Source: Streptomyces catenulae | GTDB lineage: Bacteria > Actinomycetota > Actinomycetes > Streptomycetales > Streptomycetaceae | Assembly: GCF_000718015.1 (NCBI RefSeq) | Contig: NZ_JODY01000020.1 | Span: 1 to 64,000, forward strand | DNA: 64,000 nucleotides | Direction: 5' to 3' | Program-made: the position numbers and the translations under genes | Notes under the pieces: model-generated | What the model was told of the DNA's origin: nothing | Database searches by the model: none | Seen by the model: only the letters and a program-made list of their open reading frames with translations | In this document: piece by piece, positions 46,353 to 54,311 of the stretch | Layout of the letters: each line of letters starts with the position of its first letter | Position numbering within the stretch: position 1 is the stretch's first letter

Positions 46353-47057
46353 TCAGTCCGCGGTGCGGTGGCGTCTGCGGTCGACCGGCTCGAACTCGAC
46401 CCGGGTGGTCATCTGCGCGAGCCGGGAGGCGACGCGATCGCCGAGGTAGGCCCGGAGGTCGCTGATGCGCAGGTTGGTGGTGATCAGCGTCGGGAGCATG
46501 TGGTTGTACCGGCGGTTGACCAGCCGGTACGTCACTTCCTCGGTCCACTCCGTGGCCTTCGCGGCGCCGAGGTCGTCGAGGATCAGCACGGGGCAGCGGC
46601 TGACGGCCGCCAGCTCCCGCTCGCTATCCACCCCGGCCCGCGGGCGGAGGCCGGCGTACAGGTCGGCGGCGGTGGTGGCGCGCCAGCGCACGCCGACGCC
46701 GCTCTGCACGAGTCTCCGGAGCGCGCCGTACGCCTGGTGGGTCTTGCCCGCGCCGACGACTCCGGCCATCAGCAGGCTGGGGCCGGTGGTGGCCTGTCGC
46801 CGGGCTCCCCGGCTCGGGGCGACGGCTGCTTCGGCGACGTCCCGGGTCCAGGCCAGCACCTGGGGGTGGTCGGCAACGGCGTCCTGGTAGCGCGGAGGCA
46901 GCCCGGCGGACAGGGCATCGAGCCGGGAGAAGGGCTCGGGCTCGTCGGTCGGCGCGGCGACGGTGGTCGGGTCGATGCTGCGGGCCGCCAGGATTCGGGC
47001 CATCCGGTCCAGGGCGCCCTCGCCGAGGGTCTGCGGTTCGCGGGTACGGGTGCCCAT
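46353..47057 (-). CDS. DnaC/IstB-like ATPase, probable helicase loader
   Basis: This 234-residue AAA+ protein has Walker A GVVGAGKTH near residue 110, Walker B VLILDDLGA near 165, and TLITTNL with the Arg finger-like RVASRLAQM. This is the DnaC/DnaI type that loads replicative helicase. The ATG at 47057 overlaps the upstream gene's stop. With the preceding gene it forms a phage-like initiation pair. Confidence 0.85.
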   Translation of the reverse strand: MGTRTREPQTLGEGALDRMARILAARSIDPTTVAAPTDEPEPFSRLDALSAGLPPRYQDAVADHPQVLAWTRDVAEAAVAPSRGARRQATTGPSLLMAGVVGAGKTHQAYGALRRLVQSGVGVRWRATTAADLYAGLRPRAGVDSERELAAVSRCPVLILDDLGAAKATEWTEEVTYRLVNRRYNHMLPTLITTNLRISDLRAYLGDRVASRLAQMTTRVEFEPVDRRRHRTAD

Positions 47058-48076
47058 CACAGCTCCTCGGCGTAGGCGGCGGCAGCGTCGACCGGGTTGG
47101 TCCACGCCTGATGGGCGGACAGGTTAGAGCTGAACCCCGGCCGGGCCAAACCGCCGGAGCGTGCGTTCATGGCCTCGTTGACCATGCTGGTCAGGACGCT
47201 CGGATGCTTCGGGGTGGCAGCGAATTTCGACAGCCCGTCCCGGATGTGCTGCGGGTCGATGCCCTCGGCCAAGAGCTTCTTGACGATCCGCCCGAGGTGC
47301 CCGATCACGTCGCTGGGCGGGCGCTTGTCGCACGCGCTGACGTATTCCCCGACGAGCTGGTTGGCCGAGACCTGGGTGGCGGGCGCCGTGCGCCCCGTAG
47401 GGAAAGAAGATCCAGGATCCAAGATCCTAGATCCAGTACCCGAGCCCTCTCCGAGACCTCCCCGAGGTTTCGGGGAAGCCTCGGCGAAGGTCGCTTGACC
47501 TGCGGTTTCGACCTCTCCCCTGTCAGGGGAGGCGGTGGTTTCGACGAGGTCGCCCTGCTGGGCAGTCGGAGCCGCGCTTCGGGTCTCGGGGCTCGTCGGC
47601 GAGGCCGGTGCGCGCCGATCGAGGGTTCGTGGAGGGTTCGGCGAGTCCTCCACGAACCCTCGGGGAAGGGTGGGCGACGCCTCGGTCCTCTCGGTGCAGG
47701 TCCCCTTGCAGGGGCCGCACCGGTCCGCCGCATGGTGCTGCGGGCAAGCAGGCAGCCGGGACTGGCTGGGCTTGTCGATCTTCTGATGCTTGGACCAGGT
47801 GACGATGTGCAGGTACCGCCTGCCGTCGCAGCCGGTGTAGCGGCAGAGGAGATCCGCGTTGGCGAGCTGCTGGAGGTCATCCTCGACGTGAACGCTGGTG
47901 TGCTCGGCGCGAAGGGGCCAGAGGAGCCCCGCGATGATGGCGGCGTTGTCGCGGTGACGACCGTGGTCATCGGCCTGGGTGAGGAGGCCGAAGAAGGTCC
48001 GCTCGGCCTCGACGGTCACCTCGGCGAGAGACTCGGAGGTGAACGCCTCCGGCTTGATGGTTCGTATCCGCGCCAC
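47057..48076 (-). CDS. Replication-initiation-type winged-helix protein
   Basis: This is a 339-residue protein. The GTG start VARIRTIKPEAF and the following FFGLLTQADDHGRHRDNAAIIAGLLWPLR are usual for the N-terminal domain of actinophage and mobile-element replication proteins. DGRRYLHIVTWSKHQKI completes this domain. A 130-residue polar linker with several Cys (CPQHHAADRCGPCKGTC) leads to a DnaD-like C-terminal domain (LGRIVKKLLAEGIDPQHIRDGL). Probable initiator; an origin should be near. Confidence 0.72.
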   Translation of the reverse strand: MARIRTIKPEAFTSESLAEVTVEAERTFFGLLTQADDHGRHRDNAAIIAGLLWPLRAEHTSVHVEDDLQQLANADLLCRYTGCDGRRYLHIVTWSKHQKIDKPSQSRLPACPQHHAADRCGPCKGTCTERTEASPTLPRGFVEDSPNPPRTLDRRAPASPTSPETRSAAPTAQQGDLVETTASPDRGEVETAGQATFAEASPKPRGGLGEGSGTGSRILDPGSSFPTGRTAPATQVSANQLVGEYVSACDKRPPSDVIGHLGRIVKKLLAEGIDPQHIRDGLSKFAATPKHPSVLTSMVNEAMNARSGGLARPGFSSNLSAHQAWTNPVDAAAAYAEEL

Positions 48077-48077
48077 G

Positions 48078-48401
48078 TCAGCGGCCCCCGTCAGCAGCGA
48101 GATCACCGGCAGTGAGGGCTGCCGTGGCGAGGTCGAAGGTGTAGACCCAGCTCCGATCCAGGTCGGGCCAGGCCCGCAGAATCCAGCGGGCCGCCACCTT
48201 GGCCGTCGTGCGGTTCAGGTCGATCGTCTCCCCGGCCGCGTCCTTCGCGATGGCGTGCGGGTGGGGCCAGGGCTGCCTCGGGTCGTGGAAACTGACGCGG
48301 ATGGTGGCCGCGCCGGGGATCATGTCGGCGAGCTGAACCGCGAGACGATTCTGTCGCGCTGCGTCCGGGCAGGCCGGGCTTCCGCCGTCGGCGGTGTACA
48401 T
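48078..48401 (-). CDS. Hypothetical protein, first large gene of the replication/mobilisation operon
   Basis: This 107-residue protein has a mixed body (QLADMIPGAATIRVSFHDPRQPW, KVAARWILRAWPDLDRSWVYTFDL) and no recognised family. Its ATG follows the structured leader RNA with CGGAG seven bases upstream. Two bases separate its stop from the next GTG. Because it is first after the leader, its translation would be the direct target of leader control. Confidence 0.66.
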   Translation of the reverse strand: MYTADGGSPACPDAARQNRLAVQLADMIPGAATIRVSFHDPRQPWPHPHAIAKDAAGETIDLNRTTAKVAARWILRAWPDLDRSWVYTFDLATAALTAGDLAADGGR

Positions 48402-48416
48402 GCGATACTCCGTTTT

Positions 48417-48523
48417 TCGTAGGACGCGGCGCGACGGTTCTCGTGCAAAAGCCCCGTCGCCCGCGAGATGTGAATCGGTACTCCTCGGAGTACCGGCCCG
48501 GCGTCTGGGAGTTGGTAGCTCCC
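48417..48523 (-). promoter_or_regulatory. Structured leader RNA motif, copy 2
   Basis: Read on the minus strand this is the same layout as copy 1 at 19 kb: H1 GGGAGCTACCAACTCCC (48507-48523), H2 with a perfect 9-bp stem CGGTACTCC/GGAGTACCG (48476-48495), linker GATTCACATC (48467-48476), H3 (48426-48464) with loop GGCTTTTGCACGAGAA, then TCCTACGA before the ribosome-binding site. H3 stem bases differ from copy 1 but still pair, with one bulge. That is covariation, supporting RNA structure. Confidence 0.68.
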
Positions 48524-48534
48524 GGGCGCCGGTC

Positions 48535-48576
48535 TCATTTCACCCCGGCGGACTTCACGATCCGCGCATGCGTCAC
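48535..48576 (-). CDS. Short leader ORF before RNA motif copy 2
   Basis: A 13-codon GTG frame (VTHARIVKSAGVK) has GGAGGG just upstream. Its TGA overlaps an ATG at 48538 that opens a 72-codon frame through the RNA motif (MRPAPGSYQLPDAG). This layout is like the leader peptide before copy 1. Whether either frame is translated is unknown. Confidence 0.3.
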   Translation of the reverse strand: MTHARIVKSAGVK

Positions 48577-48624
48577 CCCTCCCTGGCCTGCCCGGATGAC
48601 GCTTCCGTCTTCGCGGGGACCAGG

Positions 48625-48653
48625 AACATACGAGTACCGCCCCTCCAAGTCCA
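48625..48653 (-). promoter_or_regulatory. Candidate promoter of the replication/mobilisation operon
   Basis: On the minus strand TGGACT and TATGTT are separated by 17 bases. Transcription would start near 48617, about 40 bases before the short leader ORF. Consensus likeness only. Confidence 0.4.
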
Positions 48654-49018
48654 GCCTGAAAGATCAGCCGGACACACTCCTGCTGTGCGGTGAGAGATCC
48701 GTCTCAGCCCGAACCTGATTTCAGGAACTACTGCACGGCCACGCACCCAATCGCGATTCACGGCTTCAACTCCCCAACCGACCATGGACCGATCACTCCG
48801 GCGAACTTACCGGTAAGGACGATTTAAAGCGCACCGAGCACAGACAGTCAACGCGCCAAAACGGCCGGGCTACGCGCGTAGAAGCGAGAGCGAAAAAGCC
48901 TTGATCAACTGACGTCAGATCACCCTGGAAACCCACCTACAGGGTTGGGGTAACAGGACGCACCCATAAGCGCTGGCGCCACCTCGACGACCAAGGGAAG
49001 TCAGCAATAAATTCAATG

Positions 49019-49064
49019 ACCGGAAATTTTTTTCGCATTCGGAGATACGAAAAAAATTTCCGGT
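49019..49064. repeat. AT-rich perfect inverted repeat
   Basis: A 17-bp arm ACCGGAAATTTTTTTCG and its exact complement flank a 12-base loop. Seven T in a row and seven A in a row are rare in DNA of this GC content. The site lies between divergent operons, one of which encodes a replication initiator and helicase loader, so an origin, oriT or operator function is likely. Confidence 0.75.
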
Positions 49065-49193
49065 TCCAATGTCCGTATCGCACCCCTGTGAGACGTTCGC
49101 CGGGGCAGCGAGTTGCCGATTTACAGAATCACCTTCATGCGACCCCATCTTCGCTCCCCGCGGTCCGGCAAGATCGATTCCCCTTTACGTACA

Positions 49194-49227
49194 GTCGTAG
49201 TGCCGCTTTCGGTAGGGGCACTACGAC
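49194..49227. promoter_or_regulatory. Operator-like palindrome before the regulator gene
   Basis: GTCGTAGTGCC and its complement GGCACTACGAC are separated by 12 bases, centred about 55 bases before the regulator ATG. An autoregulatory binding site of the downstream HTH protein is the simplest reading. Confidence 0.6.
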
Positions 49228-49265
49228 ACCTACCACTCGGGGAGGCGGCAGGCACGGCACAGCGC

Positions 49266-50105
49266 ATGAAAGGACAGGCAGGAATGACTCCCCGGGATGT
49301 GGAGCAAGCGATGCCGCCCCTGTATCAGTGGACGCTCGGGAATCTGCTGCGCGCCTTGCGTACGGAGGCAAGCCGGCGGCGCAGCCGGGTGATCACGCAG
49401 ACGGAAGTTGCCGAGGCGATCGGGCGCTCCGGGCGGTGGTATCAGGACCTGGAAGCCGGGCGAGGCGGGCGGCTTACCCGGGAGCAGTGCCTCGGGATCG
49501 CTGGTCTTTTCCTCCTCTCCCATGACGAGGTGCGCGCGCTCATGCTCTGCAACATGGGCGGTGCCGTTCGGCCGGAAGGCCCGGACCTGGACACCCCCAC
49601 GCTCCGTTCGTTGCAGCGTGTCCTCGATCAGCAGCCCCACCCCGCGTGGCTGCTCGGTCCGACGTGGGATGTCCTCGCGTCCAATGCGGTGCTGGCCAGG
49701 TGGTTGCCCTGGGCGACGGAGCGCGGCGCGAATCTCATGCGCTGGGGTCTCTCTGCGGGGCAGGAGGCCCTCCTCGATTGGGAGGACCAGGCCAGAACGT
49801 ATCTCGCGATGCTGCGGTTCACCTCGATCCAGTACCCCCGCGATCTCGGAGTGCGCGCAATCATCGACGATGTGGTCGGCGCCGACCCGTACCTCGTCGG
49901 ACTGTGGAACGGGTCGGCGGACGTGACCGAAGGCGGGGGACCACTCCGGTACCGGGTACGTCCGGGCATTAACGACGACGAGTCCGTTCTGCTCGAATGC
50001 ACGACGTTGTTCTCGGCGGCGTCTCCGAACTGCCGGCTGGTGATCCTGGTGCCGATCGAGGAGGACGAAGACGGCCTCGGCGGGACGAGCCTGCAGGCGG
50101 CGTGA
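49266..50105 (+). CDS. XRE-type regulator with MmyB-like ligand domain
   Basis: This 279-residue protein has a helix-turn-helix (VITQTEVAEAIGRSGRWYQDLE at residues about 40-60). A C-terminal PAS-like MmyB ligand-binding domain follows (HPAWLLGPTWDVLASNAVLARWL and later DDVVGADPYLVGLWNG). Such proteins often bind fatty acids or small hydrophobic ligands. MTPRDV six codons downstream is an alternative start with its own GGCAGGA. A palindrome upstream suggests autoregulation. It may control the nucleotide cluster or the divergent operon. Confidence 0.85.
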   Translation: MKGQAGMTPRDVEQAMPPLYQWTLGNLLRALRTEASRRRSRVITQTEVAEAIGRSGRWYQDLEAGRGGRLTREQCLGIAGLFLLSHDEVRALMLCNMGGAVRPEGPDLDTPTLRSLQRVLDQQPHPAWLLGPTWDVLASNAVLARWLPWATERGANLMRWGLSAGQEALLDWEDQARTYLAMLRFTSIQYPRDLGVRAIIDDVVGADPYLVGLWNGSADVTEGGGPLRYRVRPGINDDESVLLECTTLFSAASPNCRLVILVPIEEDEDGLGGTSLQAA

Positions 50106-50282
50106 TGCCTGATGGAGGGTGCACCGCCCAGGGGAAGCCGTCTGCGGACGGCGAAGCCGAACCCCCTCGGCGGGCCAGGCCCGTTAAAGGGGAGTTGAGG
50201 TGGCGCGGTGTCTGGGCTTTTCCTTACTGTGCGCCCGCAGGTGAGTGGTGATCGATAACCGCTCCGTGGCGAAGGGAGAGCC

Positions 50283-50606
50283 GTGAACTGCCCTGTGGAC
50301 GGCAAATTGGTACGGGACGAGATCCCGCGGATCATCCAGGAGAGCGGGGCCGACCCGCACTGGCATGTCGCAGGGCCGCAGGAGTACCGCAGGAGGCTAC
50401 GGCACAAGCTCTCCGAGGAGGTCCGCGAAGTCCTGGGCGCCGACGAGTCGTCGGCACCGGATGAGCTGGCGGATGTGATGGAAGTCGTACATGCCCTCGC
50501 CGGAGACCTCGGAGTCGGTCCGGAGGAACTGGAGGCGATCCGCAAGAGCAAAGCAGCCGCGCGTGGCGGGTTCGCGGGCAGGGTTGTGTGGATGGGGAAC
50601 CGCTGA
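50283..50606 (+). CDS. MazG-like nucleotide pyrophosphohydrolase
   Basis: This 107-residue all-alpha NTP pyrophosphatase-type protein has KLVRDEIPRII, then KLSEEVREVLGA (the EExxE-type metal site, here EEVRE) and DELADVMEVVHAL (ExxD-type second site), finally AARGGFAGRVVW. Relatives hydrolyse (d)NTPs to monophosphates and include house-cleaning enzymes and phage dCTPases. GTG start. It stands at the edge of a nucleotide-metabolism cluster. Confidence 0.85.
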   Translation: MNCPVDGKLVRDEIPRIIQESGADPHWHVAGPQEYRRRLRHKLSEEVREVLGADESSAPDELADVMEVVHALAGDLGVGPEELEAIRKSKAAARGGFAGRVVWMGNR

Positions 50607-50684
50607 GCGGTTGCGCTTCGAGGGCTCCGAAGGTGTGGGCGTGCCGTGCGACGGGAGCCGGTGGGCGCGCTCTACACTCACCGG

Positions 50685-50894
50685 GTGGCAATCGACCTGA
50701 CCGACGAATTGATCGAGTGGGAAACGCAGGCGTGGTCGGAAATGCACGCCGGCACGCTTTCGGTGGAGACGGCTCAGAAGGTTCATGAGCTGGTGGTCGC
50801 CCATGCGGCGGCCACGGGGCAGCGGCGGATCGATGTCGAGGCCGCGCTGAAGCGGCGAGTGCGGCACCCGGAGCCCGACGACGAGGCGAAATAG
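50685..50894 (+). CDS. Small hypothetical protein
   Basis: This 69-residue protein (VAIDLTDELIEWETQAW, then ALKRRVRHPEPDDEAK) has no Shine-Dalgarno. A -10-like TACACT lies at 50673-50678, seven bases before the GTG, so a leaderless transcript is possible. Helical and acidic; no family recognised. Convergent with the next gene. Confidence 0.58.
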   Translation: MAIDLTDELIEWETQAWSEMHAGTLSVETAQKVHELVVAHAAATGQRRIDVEAALKRRVRHPEPDDEAK

Positions 50895-50904
50895 CACCTG
50901 CCCG

Positions 50905-51738
50905 TCAGGCGGAGGTGACTGCCAGGCCGGGCATGACGAGGCGGCCGGGCTCTGCCGACGGGTCGGTGAGGCGCAGGTCGGCGGGGGTGCGTGCTTCGAG
51001 GCGCACCTCCTTGATCAGGAGTTCGGCCGCGTGGGCTGTTTCGTCGGGGTCGAGAACGTCGTGCCCCCACCAGCCGGCCAGCGGATGGTCCCATCCCCGC
51101 CGCAGCATCTCGTCGTGAGGCGTGGGCTCGGGCCCGGCCCGGTCGTCCACCAGGATGGTCAACTCCGGGCCACTCTGGGCGACGCCCACCGTCCGTCCCG
51201 TACGGTCGCCGCTCCCGGTACTCCGGGTGGCGATGTTGAAGCCGAAGTGCCCGCGGGGCGGGAGGACCTGCGGTGCGTAGACCGCGCTGCTGCGCAGGAG
51301 TGCGGCGAGGGAGATCTCCAGCGTCAGCCAGTCCGGGGCGGCAGGCAGCTGTGGGGGCGGTGGCCACGGCGGGCGGACGTGCAGCTGCCACGTGTACGGC
51401 AGGCGCGCGAAGTCGATGTCGCGAAGGTTGAGGGCGAAGCGTGCCCGCTCGACCTCCGCCAGGTCGTACGGTTCCCAGACCGCTAGATCCAAGGCGCCCG
51501 CGGTGCTCCGCGACAGGAGGAGGATGCGGCCCTCCATGCTCCAGCGGACGTACGGTCCGCAGGCGGCGCCGCCATAGAGGGCGGGGGCACCGATACGGCG
51601 GCGCACCGCTGCGATGGTGGCGCGAACCACGTCGGGCCCGTCGGGTATCTGCTCGGACGGGGTGCTGGTGCCGGACTCGGTGAGACGGCGGCAGGCAGCC
51701 GCCACTGAGTCCTCCAGGTCACGTATTCGCCCAGACAT
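50905..51738 (-). CDS. Hypothetical protein
   Basis: This 277-residue soluble protein contains MEGRILLLSRSTAGALDLAVW, PYTWQLHVRPPWPPPPQLP and a helical end (ETAHAAELLIKEVRLEARTP). No motif that I can assign to an enzyme. Transcribed alone, downstream of the Nudix-like gene's terminator region and upstream of the convergent small gene. Confidence 0.62.
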   Translation of the reverse strand: MSGRIRDLEDSVAAACRRLTESGTSTPSEQIPDGPDVVRATIAAVRRRIGAPALYGGAACGPYVRWSMEGRILLLSRSTAGALDLAVWEPYDLAEVERARFALNLRDIDFARLPYTWQLHVRPPWPPPPQLPAAPDWLTLEISLAALLRSSAVYAPQVLPPRGHFGFNIATRSTGSGDRTGRTVGVAQSGPELTILVDDRAGPEPTPHDEMLRRGWDHPLAGWWGHDVLDPDETAHAAELLIKEVRLEARTPADLRLTDPSAEPGRLVMPGLAVTSA

Positions 51739-51843
51739 ACGAACATCATGAGCGAATGGGCCCTTTTGCGCATATGGAGCTTATGTGAGGTGTGCCGCGC
51801 TTCGCGGGTCGGTGGCGTGCCAGGGACTTCCGGTGCACTGTGC

Positions 51844-51878
51844 GTGGTGAGGCCGGCCGGTTCGGTCGGCCTCACCAC
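51844..51878. terminator. Hairpin after the nucleotide cluster
   Basis: A 12-bp perfect stem (GTGGTGAGGCCG with CGGCCTCACCAC) around an 11-base loop starts ten bases after the Nudix-like stop codon. Confidence 0.75.
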
Positions 51879-51887
51879 GGGCGCGAT

Positions 51888-52325
51888 TCAGGGGTTGAGG
51901 ATCTTCAGCGCGCGTTCGCGGGCCCGGGTGGAGAGAAGGGGCAGGGCGTCCCTTTGGGCGAGTATCCGGGTGAGGGTCCCGTCGCGTGTGCGGAGCGCCG
52001 CGGCTTCGTGGTGGGTGAGGGTGGCGGTGCGGAAGAGGTGCGCGTTGACCTGGCGTCGGCGCGTCTGCGTGCGCTCGACGGTGACGCAGTCGGTGATCGG
52101 CAGGCCGGCCTCGCGGCCGAGCAGCGTGGACCGTGCGGCCTCGGCCGGGTCGGTGCCGGAAGGCACCACGGTGCCCGGCAGGCCGAGGTGCCCGTATCCG
52201 CTGGTGTCGATGACGACGAGGCGGTGATTCTCCACGGGGATCACGACCACAGCCCAGTCGATGGCGGGACGCCAGTTCTCGTAAGGACGCCGGGGTGCAC
52301 GCGCGGTACGGGGGCCGGGGCTCAC
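51888..52325 (-). CDS. Nudix-like protein
   Basis: This is a 145-residue protein. HRLVVIDTSGYGHLGLPGTVV followed by GTDPAEAARSTLLGREAGL corresponds to a Nudix strand and box, but the box is degenerate (REAGL in place of REExG), so hydrolase activity is doubtful. The GTG start overlaps the stop of the aldo/keto reductase gene. It is the last gene of the cluster and may act on, or only bind, a nucleotide product. Confidence 0.65.
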   Translation of the reverse strand: MSPGPRTARAPRRPYENWRPAIDWAVVVIPVENHRLVVIDTSGYGHLGLPGTVVPSGTDPAEAARSTLLGREAGLPITDCVTVERTQTRRRQVNAHLFRTATLTHHEAAALRTRDGTLTRILAQRDALPLLSTRARERALKILNP

Positions 52326-53125
52326 TCCGGCGCCCCTTCGGTGGGGGCCAAGGGCTCCTCGGCGAGGGAGTTCACCAGTTCCGTCAGGTGGGTGCGGGAG
52401 CTGGTGCCGGGGATCGGGGCGACGTGCGGGCCGAGGTCGAGCAGCCAGCGGAGGGCGGCGCCGAGGTACGCGTTCGGGGCGAGGGTTCCGGCGTTGAGCG
52501 GCCGGTAGGGCACGTAGGGGATCTTGAGGTCGCGGCACAGGTCGAGGGCGGGATCGTGGCGCTCGTTGATGTTCAGGGCGTTCTGCACGGCGGCGATCTC
52601 GATGTCGCGGCCGACGCTCTTGATCTGTTCGGGGGTGACCTTCGACAGGCCGATGTGGGCGATCTTCCCCTCGTCCTGGAGCGCGCGCAGCACGCCTACC
52701 TGGTCCGCCAGCGGGATGTTCGGGTCGATGCGGTGGAGGTAGCACAGGTCGAGCTGGTCGACGCCGAGGCGGCGCAGGCTCGCTTCGACGCAGGCGCAGA
52801 GGTAGGCGGGGTGGCCGTGTGGGGTCCAGAGGTTGGGGCCGGTGCGGAGCATACCGACCTTCGTGGCGATCAGCACCGACTCCGGGTAGGGGAAGAGGGC
52901 TTCGCGGATGAGGTGTTCGACGGTGTGCGGGCCGTAGGCGTCGGCGGTGTCGAGGTGGGTGATGCCGTGGGTGTGGACGGCGTGCCGGAGCAGGTGGACG
53001 GCGCCGGCGCAGTCGTCGGGGTATCCCCAGGTGCCGGGGCCGGTCAGGCGCATGGTGCCAAGGCCCAGGCGGGAGACGGTTTTTCCGGCGAGGTGGAGGG
53101 TGCCGCCGGGTGGTGTGGCGGTCAT
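52322..53125 (-). CDS. Aldo/keto reductase
   Basis: This 267-residue TIM-barrel NADPH oxidoreductase has the motifs HLDTADAYG (catalytic Asp, Tyr), IATKVGM (catalytic Lys), LDLCYLHRIDP (catalytic His) and a C-terminal IPGTSSRTHL cofactor loop. All four catalytic residues are present. It starts at an ATGA overlap within the nucleotide cluster; its substrate there is unknown. Confidence 0.88.
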   Translation of the reverse strand: MTATPPGGTLHLAGKTVSRLGLGTMRLTGPGTWGYPDDCAGAVHLLRHAVHTHGITHLDTADAYGPHTVEHLIREALFPYPESVLIATKVGMLRTGPNLWTPHGHPAYLCACVEASLRRLGVDQLDLCYLHRIDPNIPLADQVGVLRALQDEGKIAHIGLSKVTPEQIKSVGRDIEIAAVQNALNINERHDPALDLCRDLKIPYVPYRPLNAGTLAPNAYLGAALRWLLDLGPHVAPIPGTSSRTHLTELVNSLAEEPLAPTEGAPE

Positions 53126-53709
53126 GCGGCCACCGCCCGCAGGGCTGCGTCGACGGCGTGCTGGACGGCGGCGTCCTTGCTGTCGGCGGTGCTGGTGACG
53201 CGGCGCGTGGAGTGGGCGAGGAAGGAGGTGCCCAGCTCGTCGTGGAGGTGGCTGTCGACCAGGGCGCGGTAGCGCGGGTCGATGGGGTGGGCAGCATCGA
53301 CGGGTATCTCGGGGTCGAGGACTGTGGCGAGCAGGACGTGGTACTTCACGGTGGTGTAGCGGCGGGCGATCAGGCAGGTCTCGGTGGCGACCCGGTCGTC
53401 GTCGCGGTATTCGAGCGCCGCGGTGTAGTAGGGGATGGCGTCGAGCACGGCGCGGTCGGCGAGGACGACCTGCGCCGTGCGGGCGGCGAGGGCTTCGTCG
53501 GCGATGGTCTGCCCGATGATCCACTCGGTGGACGTATCGGTGTGGTGCTGCATCTTCGGCAGGCCGGCGGCAGCGGCCCGCTTGGCGATGCCGCCGGTGC
53601 GGGCGACGGCGACGCCGTGCCCGCGCAGCTCCATCTCGATGCGGCGCAGCAGTTGGGTCGCGCCGGTGGACGGCGCGCCGAGCACGCCGATGCGGAAGGG
53701 GGTGTTCAC
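53122..53709 (-). CDS. P-loop kinase-like protein with altered Walker A
   Basis: This 195-residue AAA/NadR-type P-loop protein has the phosphate loop GAPSTGATQ, where the essential Lys of GxxxxGK[ST] is Ala (codon GCG). VVLADRAVLDAIPYYTAALE supplies the Walker B-like and lid regions, and DPRYRALVDSHLH is typical of NadR-like kinases. Either it has lost ATP hydrolysis and works as a binding protein, or the base calls are wrong. GTG start in a GTGA overlap. Confidence 0.68.
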   Translation of the reverse strand: MNTPFRIGVLGAPSTGATQLLRRIEMELRGHGVAVARTGGIAKRAAAAGLPKMQHHTDTSTEWIIGQTIADEALAARTAQVVLADRAVLDAIPYYTAALEYRDDDRVATETCLIARRYTTVKYHVLLATVLDPEIPVDAAHPIDPRYRALVDSHLHDELGTSFLAHSTRRVTSTADSKDAAVQHAVDAALRAVAA

Positions 53710-54311
53710 CACAGGGTGGGGTCCGTTTCTGGTTCGGGGGCGCCGGGCAGGCCGGGCGGCACGGCCGCAGCGACGAGCTGGTCCCAGGTGTCGAAGTGCG
53801 CGGCCAGCACGAGCAGGAGCTGCGCGGTGGCGTAGGCGTCGTAGGTGGCCCGGTGCCGTCCGGCGGCGGGGGCCTGCGTCAAGTCCGGCCGGATGTGGTC
53901 GAGCAGGGCGTCGAGGGAGTACTTGGGCAGGCCGGGGTGGACGGCCTTGGCGAGCCGGAGCGTGTCGAGGACCCCGGCGGGCTGCCATTGCGGCAGGTGC
54001 GCCCGCAGGACGCGGTAGTCGACGTGGGCGTGGTGGGCGCAGATCCACGCGCCGTCCAGCAGCGCGTGGACCTGGCCGGAGATCTCCTCCCAGCCCGGCG
54101 CGGTCGCCAGCCGTTCGTTCGTCAGACCGTGGACGCGCGCGGCGAACGGCGTGACGGGCCGCTTGGGCCTGGTCAGCCACGCGCCCGCCGTGGTGGTGTC
54201 CGGGCGGCCATCGCGTACCGGAAGGGCGGCGACCTCGACGAGGTCGGGCGGCGTGGTGCCGTTGCCCTCGACGTCGACGACGAGCAGTGGGGGCCAGGAG
54301 GAGAAGTTCAT
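53706..54311 (-). CDS. DEDD-type 3'-5' exonuclease (DnaQ-like)
   Basis: This is a 201-residue enzyme. VVDVEGNGT supplies the first Asp and Glu, AHHAHVDYRVL the second Asp, and HRATYDAYAT the last His and Asp: the full DEDDh set. Domain length is that of a free epsilon-like or oligoribonuclease-like exonuclease. Its role in the cluster may be to remove mis-made or modified nucleotides from DNA or RNA. ATGA overlap with the radical SAM gene. Confidence 0.87.
   Translation of the reverse strand: MNFSSWPPLLVVDVEGNGTTPPDLVEVAALPVRDGRPDTTTAGAWLTRPKRPVTPFAARVHGLTNERLATAPGWEEISGQVHALLDGAWICAHHAHVDYRVLRAHLPQWQPAGVLDTLRLAKAVHPGLPKYSLDALLDHIRPDLTQAPAAGRHRATYDAYATAQLLLVLAAHFDTWDQLVAAAVPPGLPGAPEPETDPTLW

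Larger units (their letters stand above)
48577..49265. other. Divergent regulatory region, candidate origin
   Basis: About 690 bases without a convincing gene lie between the minus-strand replication operon and the plus-strand regulator gene. They hold a candidate minus promoter (48625-48653), an AT-rich perfect inverted repeat (49019-49064) and a second palindrome (49194-49227). Base composition is much lower in GC than the rest of the window at 48,790-49,080. This is where a replication origin or oriT would be expected. Confidence 0.5.
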
